A stretch of 64,000 nucleotides of DNA from Bacilli bacterium (GTDB taxonomy: Bacteria > Bacillota_I > Bacilli_A > RFN20 > CAG-826), in assembly GCA_022482735.1 (NCBI GenBank), contig JAKVOO010000001.1, positions 739,699 through 803,698 on the forward strand, in the 5' to 3' direction. This document shows, in pieces, positions 35,807-43,555 of the stretch (its first letter is position 1; the number at the start of each line of letters is the position of its first letter). The notes below the pieces were generated by a model that searched no databases, had not been told where the DNA came from, and saw only the letters and a program-made list of their open reading frames with translations. The position numbers and the translations under genes were made by a program.

Positions 35807-35955
35807 GGCTGAGAGTAATCTCTAACCAACTTAATATTAAACGTTTTTTGAAAAAAAGTTAAGTTTCGTTTATTTCTAACTCAAAAACTTTCCAACATAT
35901 TATATTTTTTTATTAAATTAAAAAACACAATTAAACAGGAATGTATAATTAGTAT

Positions 35956-36291
35956 TCACTCATCACTATCTTGCTGATTTTCACCGATATTTGAAATCTC
36001 TTTTTTTATTAGAAATTCCCGGAACCCACGGATTTTTCTTGTGGTTAACAAATAACAGGCATATTTTTGATCAACAAAGAGTTGAAGGGCGACAAAAGTG
36101 ATAATTGTTAAAACCAAACCGACATACCAAAAAGATCTAAAGAAGAGAAGAAAGGCAATCAAAGGAATAAAACCAACGGCCAAGATGTAATCATAGATAC
36201 TTTTGGTTTCTTCTTTAAAACATTTTTCAATAGTCTCTTTTTCCGACTTACTTAATTCCTTATAGCTTCGATATTGTTTTAAATCATTCAT
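35956..36291 (-). CDS. Hypothetical membrane protein, two TM helices
   Basis: 111 residues. A charged N-terminal helix (about 1-33, rich in Lys/Glu) is followed by two hydrophobic segments at about 36-54 and 57-77, then a basic and finally acidic tail. ATG 36291 has AGAGGTG six bases upstream; a GTG nine bases earlier is less likely. A 12-bp palindrome lies just before the ribosome site. No family recognised. Confidence 0.65.
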   Translation of the reverse strand: MNDLKQYRSYKELSKSEKETIEKCFKEETKSIYDYILAVGFIPLIAFLLFFRSFWYVGLVLTIITFVALQLFVDQKYACYLLTTRKIRGFREFLIKKEISNIGENQQDSDE

Positions 36292-36300
36292 AGATATCAC

Positions 36301-36527
36301 CTCTTTATATGATATAGCGCTATACCATTAATGTATATAGAAGAAAAAGCGACATTAGTAAAAAAATTGATACTAAATAGTGCTTTTCACAAATACCATA
36401 AAATATCTAATGGTTTAATAAGGTATGCTATAAATTCCGTGCTAAAAAACCAAGAATAACAAATTAAATGCTCTATCCTAATGATTGAAGAAATCATATA
36501 AGAACAAAAGTTTACGAGAACGGCAAT
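36301..36527 (-). other. Non-coding AT-rich upstream region of the small membrane gene, with operator-like palindrome
   Basis: The only strong motif is the perfect 12-bp palindrome TATAGCGCTATA at 36313-36324 (extended imperfectly to 16 bp), 22 nt before ATG 36291, placed to act as an operator. A hydrophobic frame on the minus strand (36387-36569) runs into the neighbouring RNA terminator and has no ribosome site, so I do not accept it as a gene. Confidence 0.4.
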
Positions 36528-36662
36528 AAAAAAAGAGTCCATCGTTACCGACGAACTCATCGCTAGCATAATCGTTAGCGGAACTTATCTCTAGCACACA
36601 GGCTAGCTCTAATCTAGCGCGAAGCTAGCTTCAAACCGCACAAGATATTACTATCCGGGGTC
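36528..36662 (-). ncRNA. Candidate structured RNA with tandem CTAGC hairpins and terminator
   Basis: On the minus strand TTGCTA (36692-36697) and TTTAAT (36669-36674), 17 bases apart, precede a 5' end near 36662 (GGTGACCCCGG). Three successive hairpins share a CTAGC/GCTAG-like core. The RNA ends with a 10-bp stem (36535-36544 with 36549-36558, two G-U pairs, loop of 4) followed by seven T. About 135 nt without a coding frame. I tested it by eye for tmRNA, SRP, RNase P and common riboswitch signatures and found none. It is 240 nt upstream of the membrane gene, so a leader function is not obvious. Confidence 0.5.
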
Positions 36663-36749
36663 ACCTATATTAAATCAAATATTTAAAAATATAGCAAGAA
36701 AAAAGTAATCAAACAAAAAATAATCAAATAACACATCTCTCAAACCTAG

Positions 36750-36790
36750 TTCGCAGTGTGCGAATTTATCTCGCTTCAGTGAGTTTTTTT
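36750..36790 (+). terminator. Double hairpin with T7 run, plus strand
   Basis: TTCGCA/TGCGAA (36750-36764, loop of 3) is followed by a 5-bp stem CTCGC/GTGAG (36770-36783, loop TTCA) and seven T. It is a good plus-strand terminator, but no plus-strand gene precedes it within several kb, so it suggests an unrecognised plus-strand transcript in this intergenic region. Confidence 0.5.
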
Positions 36791-36823
36791 GTTGTCCCAC
36801 TTTTTTCTTTACTTAAAGTATAG

Positions 36824-36868
36824 CAAAAAAAACACTTGGATAATAGATTATTTCATTATTCCAAGTGT
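36824..36868 (-). terminator. Intrinsic terminator of the rluA-like gene
   Basis: ACACTTGG (36832-36839) pairs with CCAAGTGT (36861-36868), extended by AT pairs with one bulge, followed on the minus strand by eight T. Lies 50 nt past the stop at 36918. Confidence 0.85.
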
Positions 36869-36917
36869 CGTAGAGTCCATATATTGAGAATAAGAACATT
36901 TTCCCTATCCAAAAAAT

Positions 36918-37913
36918 TTATTTTTTTAAAAATCCATCAAACTCTTTTGGCATTTTAGCCACAATCTTGATTTTTTTGTGCGTAATCGGATGAATAAGAT
37001 CAAGTTCATAGGCATGAAGGCCTAAGCGATGCAGAGGGTTATCTTTATTATCATACTTATCATCTCCGATTAAAGGATAACCAGCATGCTTCATTTGGAC
37101 ACGGATTTGATTTTTCTTACCCGTATCAATATCGATATCCAATAAAGCGTAGTTTTCGTTAGATCTGATGACCTGATAATGAGTTATAGCTAAAACGGTC
37201 GTCTCTGATTTATGACCTACGTACATAAGATTGGTGGCATTCTTAAAAAGGAAATTTTTTAAGGTATCTTCTTTCTTCGCGGGGACTCCCGAAGTAATCG
37301 CATAATATCCACGTTTGGTGACGATATCATTCCAGTTTTTTTGTAATTCATCTTTTATCGCTTCATTTTTAGCAAAAAGAAGAACCCCACTTGTTTCCTT
37401 ATCAATTCGATGGACAACATATATTCGCGCATGTTTATCCCGATCTTTTATATAATCACTCAATAAACGATAGGCGGTAATGCCTTTTTCTTTATCGGAT
37501 GCAACCGAAAGAAGTCCATGTGGTTTATTGATAGCTATTAGTTCATCGTCTTCATATATTACATCCAGTTTCTGCGTCTTTAAGGTTTTCTGCGATCTAG
37601 CTTCGATTGAAACTTCATCCCTACTTGATAGAGGAAAATCAAATTGAGTTACTGGAGCCCCATTAACAAGAATTTGTCGCCGCGAAAGATAGCCTTTTAT
37701 TTTGTTACGGCCAAATTTAGGAAGTTTCAGCATCAAAAAGGCTAAAAGTGTGCTTTCTTCCTTCACTCCAAAGCGAAAAAGTGGCGGTGTAGCCCGAACC
37801 GGACGCTTTCTTTCTTCCGCGCCCCGCTTTAAAAATTCACGTTCACTTTTTTTTGTGCTGCGTGATTTTTTATTTTTTACTTTTTTAAACGATTGGACAA
37901 TTCTTTGAGCCAT
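36918..37913 (-). CDS. RluA-family pseudouridine synthase with S4 domain
   Basis: Isomerises uridine to pseudouridine in 23S rRNA or tRNA. 331 residues: a basic N-terminal tail of about 45 residues rich in Lys/Arg, an S4 RNA-binding domain (about 50-105, with FGRNKIKGYLSRRQILVNG), then the catalytic domain with AINKPHGLLS and the active-site Asp in VVHRIDKETSGVLLFAK near 168, and IGDDKYDNKDNP near 290. The exact target is not deducible. Start ATG 37913 is one base from the stop of the upstream small membrane gene. Confidence 0.9.
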   Translation of the reverse strand: MAQRIVQSFKKVKNKKSRSTKKSEREFLKRGAEERKRPVRATPPLFRFGVKEESTLLAFLMLKLPKFGRNKIKGYLSRRQILVNGAPVTQFDFPLSSRDEVSIEARSQKTLKTQKLDVIYEDDELIAINKPHGLLSVASDKEKGITAYRLLSDYIKDRDKHARIYVVHRIDKETSGVLLFAKNEAIKDELQKNWNDIVTKRGYYAITSGVPAKKEDTLKNFLFKNATNLMYVGHKSETTVLAITHYQVIRSNENYALLDIDIDTGKKNQIRVQMKHAGYPLIGDDKYDNKDNPLHRLGLHAYELDLIHPITHKKIKIVAKMPKEFDGFLKK

Positions 37914-37914
37914 A

Positions 37915-38223
37915 TTATTTTTCCCACTTTACAAAAATATGCAGGTGATGACGCGGCATTTTTACTAATGAAAACGGCAAGGAAAAAATACGATTCTCAT
38001 ATAGTCCTTCAATTTTTTTATCCTGCGGAAAGTCAACGGCTTTAGTGACATCAATCAGTTGTCCATAACGAAGCCAAATAACCAAATAGTGCTCACTATC
38101 GGTATGAATTATGATTTGATATTTTTTAAAGATAAAATAATAGACTAGATAAGCGATAATAAGTACTCCAAGAACGATAAAAGTTATCGTTGATGATAAA
38201 GACAAAAAAAGTAAACGCGCCAT
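37915..38223 (-). CDS. Hypothetical protein with one N-terminal TM helix
   Basis: 102 residues. Hydrophobic segment at about 8-32, then a soluble beta-rich region ending in a His-rich stretch (PRHHLHIFVKWEK). No family recognised. It ends one base before the ATG of the rluA-like gene and is probably co-transcribed with it. Confidence 0.65.
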   Translation of the reverse strand: MARLLFLSLSSTITFIVLGVLIIAYLVYYFIFKKYQIIIHTDSEHYLVIWLRYGQLIDVTKAVDFPQDKKIEGLYENRIFSLPFSLVKMPRHHLHIFVKWEK

Positions 38224-38269
38224 AATAACCTCACATTACCCACCCATTATAGGAGGAAACGTTAATAAA

Positions 38270-38617
38270 TTAAAGAAGTTTAATTTCGATTCCAACAACC
38301 CCTTCTCTTTGTTCGCGTTCTGGTGAATAAATCATGTAGATTCCTTTTAGCATTTTCTCAATCGAATCGGATGCCATATAGCCAAATTTTTCTGGAGGAA
38401 AAGCTTTAAATAAGGACTTAAAATTTGGAAATGGATATAGACTTACTACTTCCACCATCATTGATTGATTAAAATGGTCGGGTTCGCGAGTAAAGGTAAT
38501 GGTATCACCAACCTTTATCTGACGTCTTTTGTCATCATAGCAACGAATTTCAATTGTCTTCTGTCCGCTCAAGATCTTCTCAAATGGGCCACCTTGTAGG
38601 TTCATGAAATGATGCAT
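38270..38617 (-). CDS. ASCH domain protein
   Basis: 115 residues of an ASCH (PUA-like) fold: GGPFEKILSGQKTIEIR near 6-22, KVGDTITFTR near 33 and a C-terminal GVVGIEIKL strand. ASCH proteins bind or act on RNA; some are cytidine-derivative amidohydrolases or RNases. The GQKTIEIR segment is the most typical part. ATG 38617 has AGAGG eight bases upstream; a longer frame from 38635 would place the start on the ribosome site. First gene of a small minus-strand unit ending with the rluA-like gene. Confidence 0.8.
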   Translation of the reverse strand: MHHFMNLQGGPFEKILSGQKTIEIRCYDDKRRQIKVGDTITFTREPDHFNQSMMVEVVSLYPFPNFKSLFKAFPPEKFGYMASDSIEKMLKGIYMIYSPEREQREGVVGIEIKLL

Positions 38618-38723
38618 ATTCAAATCCTCTCCCATATTATATTAACATAAAAAACAGTCGGTAAAGGAATACCTTTTAATATTAAAACAAAAAAATATTA
38701 CTTAAATTTTATTTTGTTACTAT

Positions 38724-38765
38724 TAAAAAGGGCGATGAATACTGATTTTACGGTTTTCATCGCCT
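38724..38765 (-). terminator. Orphan minus-strand terminator
   Basis: Perfect 9-bp stem (38731-38739 with 38756-38764) followed on the minus strand by CCTTTTT. Upstream on that strand is the aldo/keto reductase gene ending at 39071, with the plus-strand RNA in between. It probably ends read-through from the reductase or insulates the RNA gene. Confidence 0.6.
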
Positions 38766-38804
38766 AAATAATCACTTAAGAATTAATAATGTTGAAAAAA
38801 AGTG

Positions 38805-38833
38805 TTGCCAATAAAAAAGAACTTTGCTAATAT
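38805..38833 (+). promoter_or_regulatory. Promoter of the intergenic RNA gene
   Basis: TTGCCA (38805-38810), 17-base spacer, TAATAT (38828-38833). Near-consensus sigma-A-type promoter with no coding frame downstream, reading into the structured RNA. Confidence 0.75.
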
Positions 38834-38839
38834 ACTCGC

Positions 38840-39069
38840 ATACTAAGTAAGCTACTTAGTAGCCGAGGTCAGAATGGGCGTCACGCTGGCCTATGGTCTC
38901 AGGCTTTATGCCTTGTTAAACAGATGAAAAAGGTTTAACCTTCGGGACTTGATCACCCTGAAGCCGCAACTATGTGATAGGCACGCACTATCAGATTCTA
39001 CCGTCGCCCGCAGGCTGAAAAGGCTCTTTGGAGTTTGTGCCAGTGCCCCGTCTTTGACGGGGCTTTTTT
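38840..39069 (+). ncRNA. Structured non-coding RNA gene, about 230 nt, family not identified
   Basis: Starts about 7 nt after a near-consensus promoter and ends in a strong GC-rich terminator (39045-39052 with 39056-39063, then six T). Between these are many helices: an 8-bp stem ACTAAGTA/TACTTAGT at the 5' end, a nested GGTCAG/CTGGCC hairpin over GCG/CGC, AGGC/GCCT, GTTAAAC/GTTTAAC, CTTC-GGG/CCC-GAAG with a one-base bulge, and TGATAG/CTATCA. No coding frame. GC content is above its flanks. Own promoter and terminator make it a stand-alone RNA. Candidates to test are raiA-type RNA and 6S RNA; it lacks the SRP GGAAG-GAAGCAGC motif. Confidence 0.7.
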
Positions 39070-39070
39070 A

Positions 39071-39982
39071 TTAAATAATAACGTGTCCTGCCGCTCGATA
39101 AAGACGATACCACTCCTCTTTTGAGAGTTTGACATTTCTCGCCACCAAAATATCTGCAATATGTTGTTCATTCATTGAGCCGTAAACCACTTGAAAGTGA
39201 GCCGGATGGCGCAAAATCCAAGCGACAGCAACAGCATGCTTACTAACGCCATTTTTAAGCGCTAAAATTTCGAGTTCTTTATTTAATTCTAAATACTTGG
39301 GGTTGTCGACAAAACTATCTTCAAAGAAGCCGACGATAAAAGGCGACCACGCCTGAGGCGTAATATGATGCAGCCGGCAATAATCAAGCGTCCCTAAATC
39401 GTAACTAATGGCCTCTTCCATATGATTATTTACTTTTAATCCCGCATCAATAAGCCCCGTGTGCATTAAACCAAATTGAAGTTGATTTACTTCAATTGGT
39501 AGTTTAACGGCACTGGCAATTAATTCCATTTGATAAGGATTCATATTCGAAACACCAAAATGGCGAATCTTTCCTTCATCATATAACTCATTAATTGCTC
39601 TTCCGACCTCCTCTGGTTCCATTAAAGCATCCGGGCGGTGGAGAATAAGCATATCAACATACTGGCAGTTTAATCTTTCTAAAGAAGCTTCAACTCCTTT
39701 TTTAATATATTCATAGGAAAAATCATAGCGAGGTTCATCGCCTTTAACGATGCCCACTTTTGTTTGTATGTAAATTTTACCCCGCAAAGAGGGATTCTTT
39801 TTAAGAATCGCTCCAATTAGTTCCTCACTTTTGCCACGGCCATAAATGTCCGCAGTATCCAAAACTTCGATGCCTTCTTTCAATTCATAGTTAATTAGTT
39901 TTTCCAAATCCTCCGCGGAGAGATTTTGTACCCGCATTAAACCATGAATGAGCGGATAATCAGTAATCTTATTTGATAGCAT
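39071..39982 (-). CDS. Aldo/keto reductase
   Basis: NADP(H)-dependent oxidoreductase of TIM-barrel AKR type. 303 residues: catalytic Asp and Tyr in LDTADIYGRGKSEE near 41-54, Lys in QTKVGI near 73, His in LILHRPDAL near 112, and cofactor-binding AWSPF and VYGSMNEQH segments. The pattern resembles the YdhF-type subfamily. Its substrate is unknown. The 3' end lies against the converging RNA-gene terminator. It is last in a minus-strand run with two membrane genes 22 nt upstream. Confidence 0.88.
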   Translation of the reverse strand: MLSNKITDYPLIHGLMRVQNLSAEDLEKLINYELKEGIEVLDTADIYGRGKSEELIGAILKKNPSLRGKIYIQTKVGIVKGDEPRYDFSYEYIKKGVEASLERLNCQYVDMLILHRPDALMEPEEVGRAINELYDEGKIRHFGVSNMNPYQMELIASAVKLPIEVNQLQFGLMHTGLIDAGLKVNNHMEEAISYDLGTLDYCRLHHITPQAWSPFIVGFFEDSFVDNPKYLELNKELEILALKNGVSKHAVAVAWILRHPAHFQVVYGSMNEQHIADILVARNVKLSKEEWYRLYRAAGHVII

Positions 39983-40004
39983 ATTAACATCCTTCTTTCC
40001 TTAA

Positions 40005-40556
40005 TTAATAGTCATTTGGATCAATCTTATATTCGTCTTTATCGTCTTTAGTATTCAATGAATCTTCCTTTTTTTGATGAAAGTGCTCAAAAATGTTTTT
40101 CTCAAGTTCTAAGCGCATCGGTAATTCCTTATAGTCTTGGTTAACTAAATAGTACCCAGCAATCGCAATTGCTATGGGTAATAAGTCTAAAGAGAAATTA
40201 AAGTCGCGAGTGCTTATTTTAATGTTAACGCCAAAATTAAATAACATGTAAACGCCAGCGACGATGATATTGGCCACTAAAAGCGTACGATAACTTTGAA
40301 AGAAAGAAGTGTGAACTTGATATTTTTTAGCCGTTCCATCGGCATATTGCATAGCTTTAATTGAAATCGCCGCCACGTAAGTACCAAAGGCAAAAAAACC
40401 GATTCCAAATAGAAGTCGTACAAGGGGAAACGATGTCGTCCCCCAATTACGAACAAGTCCCGAAACAAAAAACGGCAAGCGTACCAAACGCAAAAAATAG
40501 TAAACCATAAACATGATTGCTGCTCCATAGGTGCGTTTGTTGCTTTTAATATTCAT
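40005..40556 (-). CDS. Hypothetical membrane protein, about 4 TM helices
   Basis: 183 residues with hydrophobic segments at about 11-28, 40-63, 87-108 and 115-137, and a charged Lys/Asp-rich tail ending KIDPNDY. ATG 40556 has GGAGG eight bases upstream; the longer frame begins on the ribosome site itself. Overlaps the upstream membrane gene by 11 nt. No family recognised; it has the same size and topology as its neighbour, so the pair could form one complex. Confidence 0.65.
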   Translation of the reverse strand: MNIKSNKRTYGAAIMFMVYYFLRLVRLPFFVSGLVRNWGTTSFPLVRLLFGIGFFAFGTYVAAISIKAMQYADGTAKKYQVHTSFFQSYRTLLVANIIVAGVYMLFNFGVNIKISTRDFNFSLDLLPIAIAIAGYYLVNQDYKELPMRLELEKNIFEHFHQKKEDSLNTKDDKDEYKIDPNDY

Positions 40557-41094
40557 CTGTCTGTCCTCCATTGGGGTTATTGTTATTACCAGTTGCTAAA
40601 CTGATTCGTCTAAACTCATCATACTCCGTAAGGAGCTTAAGATAATATAAATAAGCAAAATAGGAATCAAGTCGCTTCTTACTGGAAAGGACATCCGACC
40701 ACAAAAGAATAATCGGAATAATGATTCCATACATTGAAATAGCAAAAAGGCCAAATTTAACTCCGGGTACCATCAAGGCAAGTTTAACCCCGACAAAATA
40801 TAGATAATAAATAAAAAAGATACTCGCTACAAAAATCATAAAAGAAAGATGGTGATCATAAACTAGTGGTGTTTTAATACTGATAAGAAAAACACGTAGC
40901 GCTAGTATTAAGAGCAACGCTTCGATGATTAACGCACCAATTGCATGATTGAAAGATAGAGCCGCCGTTGGAATTTTACCTGACAAATCCATTATGTCCC
41001 AATAAATACTCCACACCAAAAAAGCCATCATCATTATTGATCCTAAAATTGCTAAAAAGTTGCTTGCTTTATGTTTTGGTTGCGGTTTTTCCAT
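40546..41094 (-). CDS. Hypothetical membrane protein, about 4 TM helices
   Basis: 182 residues with hydrophobic segments at about 10-28, 43-65, 78-100 and 105-128, basic N-terminus (KPQPKHKAS) and an Asn/Gly-rich C-terminus (GNNNNPNGGQ). AGGAAA precedes ATG 41094. Directly upstream is an 8-bp inverted repeat (41107-41129). Coupled to the next membrane gene by overlap. No family recognised. Confidence 0.65.
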   Translation of the reverse strand: MEKPQPKHKASNFLAILGSIMMMAFLVWSIYWDIMDLSGKIPTAALSFNHAIGALIIEALLLILALRVFLISIKTPLVYDHHLSFMIFVASIFFIYYLYFVGVKLALMVPGVKFGLFAISMYGIIIPIILLWSDVLSSKKRLDSYFAYLYYLKLLTEYDEFRRISLATGNNNNPNGGQTDEY

Positions 41095-41106
41095 ATATTA
41101 TTTCCT

Positions 41107-41129
41107 CGATAATTCTATCACAATTATCG
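41107..41129 (-). repeat. Perfect inverted repeat before membrane gene pair
   Basis: CGATAATT (41107-41114) and AATTATCG (41122-41129) with a 7-base spacer, just before the ribosome site of the gene at 41094. No T run follows on the minus strand, so it is more like an operator or a translational hairpin than a terminator. Confidence 0.45.
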
Positions 41130-41147
41130 AAAAAATAATCCATTATA

Positions 41148-41507
41148 TTAGGCTACAAATCGATCGAGAAACTCCGCAAGATCATCATAACTTTGCTCGC
41201 CCATTAGTCGACCTTTTTCAATTCCCTTATCATAGACGATTAATGTCGGAATTGAATTTACCTCCAGTGTTCGAGCAAAGCCTCTATTTTCATCAGTATT
41301 TGTATAGCGGAATTGCAAACGACCTTTAAATTCGCCTTCAGCCGCTTCCACCAAAACCGGATGAAGATTTTTGCAGTTGATGCACCACTCGGCACCAATG
41401 TAGACCACGACCGGTAAATCTGCTGCTTGAAGTTGCGAGTAATACTCCTCTCTATTTAGAGGAATAAGCACTTCCTTATTTACCTTGAATAAAGTAGAAC
41501 GTTCCAT
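41148..41507 (-). CDS. Thioredoxin-like protein with atypical CINC active site
   Basis: 119 residues with thioredoxin fold: VVVYIGAEWCINCKNLHP (redox pair Cys42/Cys45) and the cis-Pro segment NSIPTLIVYDKG near 86. The active site is Cys-Ile-Asn-Cys rather than the usual Cys-Gly-Pro-Cys, which should alter the redox potential. ATG 41507 sits two bases before the trxB-like stop, so the two are a functional pair: reductase and its electron acceptor. A longer frame from 41531 overlaps the reductase and is less likely. Confidence 0.85.
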   Translation of the reverse strand: MERSTLFKVNKEVLIPLNREEYYSQLQAADLPVVVYIGAEWCINCKNLHPVLVEAAEGEFKGRLQFRYTNTDENRGFARTLEVNSIPTLIVYDKGIEKGRLMGEQSYDDLAEFLDRFVA

Positions 41508-41508
41508 A

Positions 41509-42675
41509 CTAATCACTCTCCTTTTTCCCATTTATATATTTTGTAACGGCAAATGGTTCCTTAATTGCTAGTCGGTCATATAACAAATGCTGACGGGAGA
41601 TATCTTGGCGATAAACCGTATATCCTTGCTCGCTAAGCACTTTCTCTTCCTGACCAAGTCGACTTAAACTCGCTTGATCATAGGGAGAGTAAAATATAAA
41701 GGCAACTTTACCACTTTTAGAGTCAAGAAGGCGCTTAATGCCACTGACTTCTTTTAAATATCTCTCAACCGCCGTCGCTGCGATAGCCCCATCGCTAGCG
41801 GCCACGATTATCTGACGAAGGTAAGTAACCGTACAATCTCCAATCGCATATAAACCGGAAAGACTGGTAGCCTTTGTTTCATCAACATAGATGTAACCAT
41901 TACGATCAACTTTGACCAAATCTCGTACCATTCCCGTATTGGGAACCATGCCTACAAAAGAAAAAATGGCATCCGCTGAAACTTCTTTAATTTCTCCACT
42001 TTTAACGTTCTTAATTTTTAGACCGACTACTTTATTGCCGTCTCCTAAAACTTCATCCAAAGTTGAGTTCCAAATAAAATCAATCTTTGGATTCTCTTTT
42101 ATGCGATTAAATGATAGTTGATTGGCATCCACATGCCCCTCTTCATGAATAACAATAATGTGAACTTTTTTAGCAAAGCGAGTTAAAAAATCTCCTTCTT
42201 CAATCGCCTGATCGCCCGCGCCTAAAACATATACTTCCTTATCTTTATAAAATGCTCCATCGCAGGTCGCACAGTAGTGTACTCCGCGGCCAAAATACTC
42301 TTTTTCACCAGCAAGACCTAATACGCGTGGTTCCGTGCCAAGAGCTAAAATAACACTATCCGCAGTAAAATCGCCCCGCCTTTTAGTTGAAACCGTAAAT
42401 ATGTCGCCATCTTTCTTTACGCCAGTTACTGTCGTTCTAATCAAAGATACGCTTGGAAAAGAAAGTGCGTGCTGATAAAAGTGCTCCACCAATTCTGGAC
42501 CACTAAGCGTGGCTGCCCCTAAGTAATTACTTACTTCTAAAGTGTCTTTGACCCGGCCACCTTGAGCGCCTCTTTCGATAATAAGCGTCTTCATTTCGCT
42601 TCTTCCCGCATATACTGCCGCCGATAATCCACCGGGTCCGGCGCCAACAATAATTACCTCATAATGATTTTCCAT
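41509..42675 (-). CDS. trxB: Thioredoxin reductase-like flavoprotein with extra C-terminal domain
   Basis: 388 residues. FAD site VGAGPGGLSAA at 10-20, redox CATC (Cys135/Cys138), second nucleotide-binding loop LGAGDQAIEE at 151-160, and FAD-binding YAIGDCT near 280. The expected NADPH motif (His-Arg-Arg-X3-Arg) is replaced by IHEEGHVDANQ at 176-186, so the electron donor may not be NADPH. Normal TrxB ends near 310; residues about 315-388 add a domain with KVAFIFYSPYDQASL that looks like a thioredoxin fold without cysteines. Next gene is its likely partner thioredoxin. Confidence 0.87.
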   Translation of the reverse strand: MENHYEVIIVGAGPGGLSAAVYAGRSEMKTLIIERGAQGGRVKDTLEVSNYLGAATLSGPELVEHFYQHALSFPSVSLIRTTVTGVKKDGDIFTVSTKRRGDFTADSVILALGTEPRVLGLAGEKEYFGRGVHYCATCDGAFYKDKEVYVLGAGDQAIEEGDFLTRFAKKVHIIVIHEEGHVDANQLSFNRIKENPKIDFIWNSTLDEVLGDGNKVVGLKIKNVKSGEIKEVSADAIFSFVGMVPNTGMVRDLVKVDRNGYIYVDETKATSLSGLYAIGDCTVTYLRQIIVAASDGAIAATAVERYLKEVSGIKRLLDSKSGKVAFIFYSPYDQASLSRLGQEEKVLSEQGYTVYRQDISRQHLLYDRLAIKEPFAVTKYINGKKESD

Positions 42676-42735
42676 AGCTTGTACCTCACATAACTAATAT
42701 AAGCGAAAAATTCCTTTTTTTAGGCTCTAACGCTC

Positions 42736-42763
42736 AAAAAAAGCTAGTTTACACACTAGCTTT
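42736..42763 (-). terminator. Terminator of acyltransferase-glycosyltransferase unit
   Basis: 9-bp stem (42740-42748 with 42755-42763, loop of 6) followed on the minus strand by a T run; its upstream arm covers the last codons of the gene ending at 42749. Confidence 0.8.
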
Positions 42764-43540
42764 ATCTTTTTTTACGTACTTAATGTATTCGTAGTTATCC
42801 TTAGAGGATGTTTTATCTTTTAAAAATGCATAAACTTGGTCGCGCAATTTTTGTTCTGCTTCCTTGCGGTCTAAATTAGCATCGGGATAAAATGGCGCAC
42901 TGATATGCAAAGTTATTTTTGGCTTTTTGCCGGCCTTTTTAGGCGCTCGCCATGTTCCCGCTAGAGCGATAACCGGTTTATTCATTTTAACCGGATAAAA
43001 GAACGAGGAAGAAGAAAAATTTCTTAATCCAGTATAGTATGGCCAAATATGCGCTTCAGGAAAAATTATTATCACTTGTTTTTTCTTCATCCGGTAATCG
43101 ATGCAATCAAGAAATTCACGAGTGCGTTGATAACTATCTGGTAAGGGGGTAGCCCCGATCATCTGAACGAAATTTTTTAAAAAAGGTAGAGAAACAGCAT
43201 CGGGATTGGCAATGATATATGCCCGTTTGGGACGAACAATTTTCGTTGAGGTAAAAAAGGAATCGCCCCAGCAGGAATGATTTCCATAAACGAAAAAACC
43301 TGTTTTTCGTAATGATTTTAAATTTTTTCTTCCCTTAACTCGAACCCCAAATTTAATCGAGCCAATTAATCCCAAAATCGGCCACGCAATAAAATAATAG
43401 GCAAACCAAGAACCAAAACGCCAAAAAATGTTTCGGTGAATATATTTAAAACGGGGCCCAAGCTTTTTTTGTTTAATATTGTTGCCGGCAAAGTCATCAG
43501 TCAGCTCATTATCGTAATAGACGATGCGCTGTTTATCCAT
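42749..43540 (-). CDS. 1-acyl-sn-glycerol-3-phosphate acyltransferase-like (PlsC/LPLAT) protein
   Basis: 263 residues. LPLAT motif I NHSCWGDSFF (His-X4-Asp catalytic dyad) near 93 and motif III-like FPEAHIWPYYTG near 160, with a hydrophobic membrane-associated segment at about 42-62. Transfers an acyl chain to a glycerophospholipid precursor or related lipid. Co-transcribed, 15 nt behind, with a GT4-type glycosyltransferase, which suggests a membrane glycolipid pathway; the precise acceptor is unknown. Confidence 0.85.
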   Translation of the reverse strand: MDKQRIVYYDNELTDDFAGNNIKQKKLGPRFKYIHRNIFWRFGSWFAYYFIAWPILGLIGSIKFGVRVKGRKNLKSLRKTGFFVYGNHSCWGDSFFTSTKIVRPKRAYIIANPDAVSLPFLKNFVQMIGATPLPDSYQRTREFLDCIDYRMKKKQVIIIFPEAHIWPYYTGLRNFSSSSFFYPVKMNKPVIALAGTWRAPKKAGKKPKITLHISAPFYPDANLDRKEAEQKLRDQVYAFLKDKTSSKDNYEYIKYVKKDKASV

Positions 43541-43555
43541 AGTGAATTTCTCCTT

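Noticed and set aside
35770..35845. TPP-riboswitch-like words on the plus strand (GGCTGAGAG, then AACC and TTAATATTA)
   Set aside because: The conserved TPP core (ACCC, CCTGAT, GCG-AGGGA) is incomplete and no plus-strand thiamine gene follows; the hairpin is explained as a terminator.
36387..36569. Hydrophobic 60-codon minus-strand ORF
   Set aside because: Begins inside the terminator of the candidate RNA, has no ribosome site, and its composition reflects AT-rich sequence.
36301..36917. Possible tmRNA in the 617-bp gap
   Set aside because: No GG-ATTCGAC 5' motif, no tRNA-like 3' end with CCA and no tag reading frame were found on either strand.
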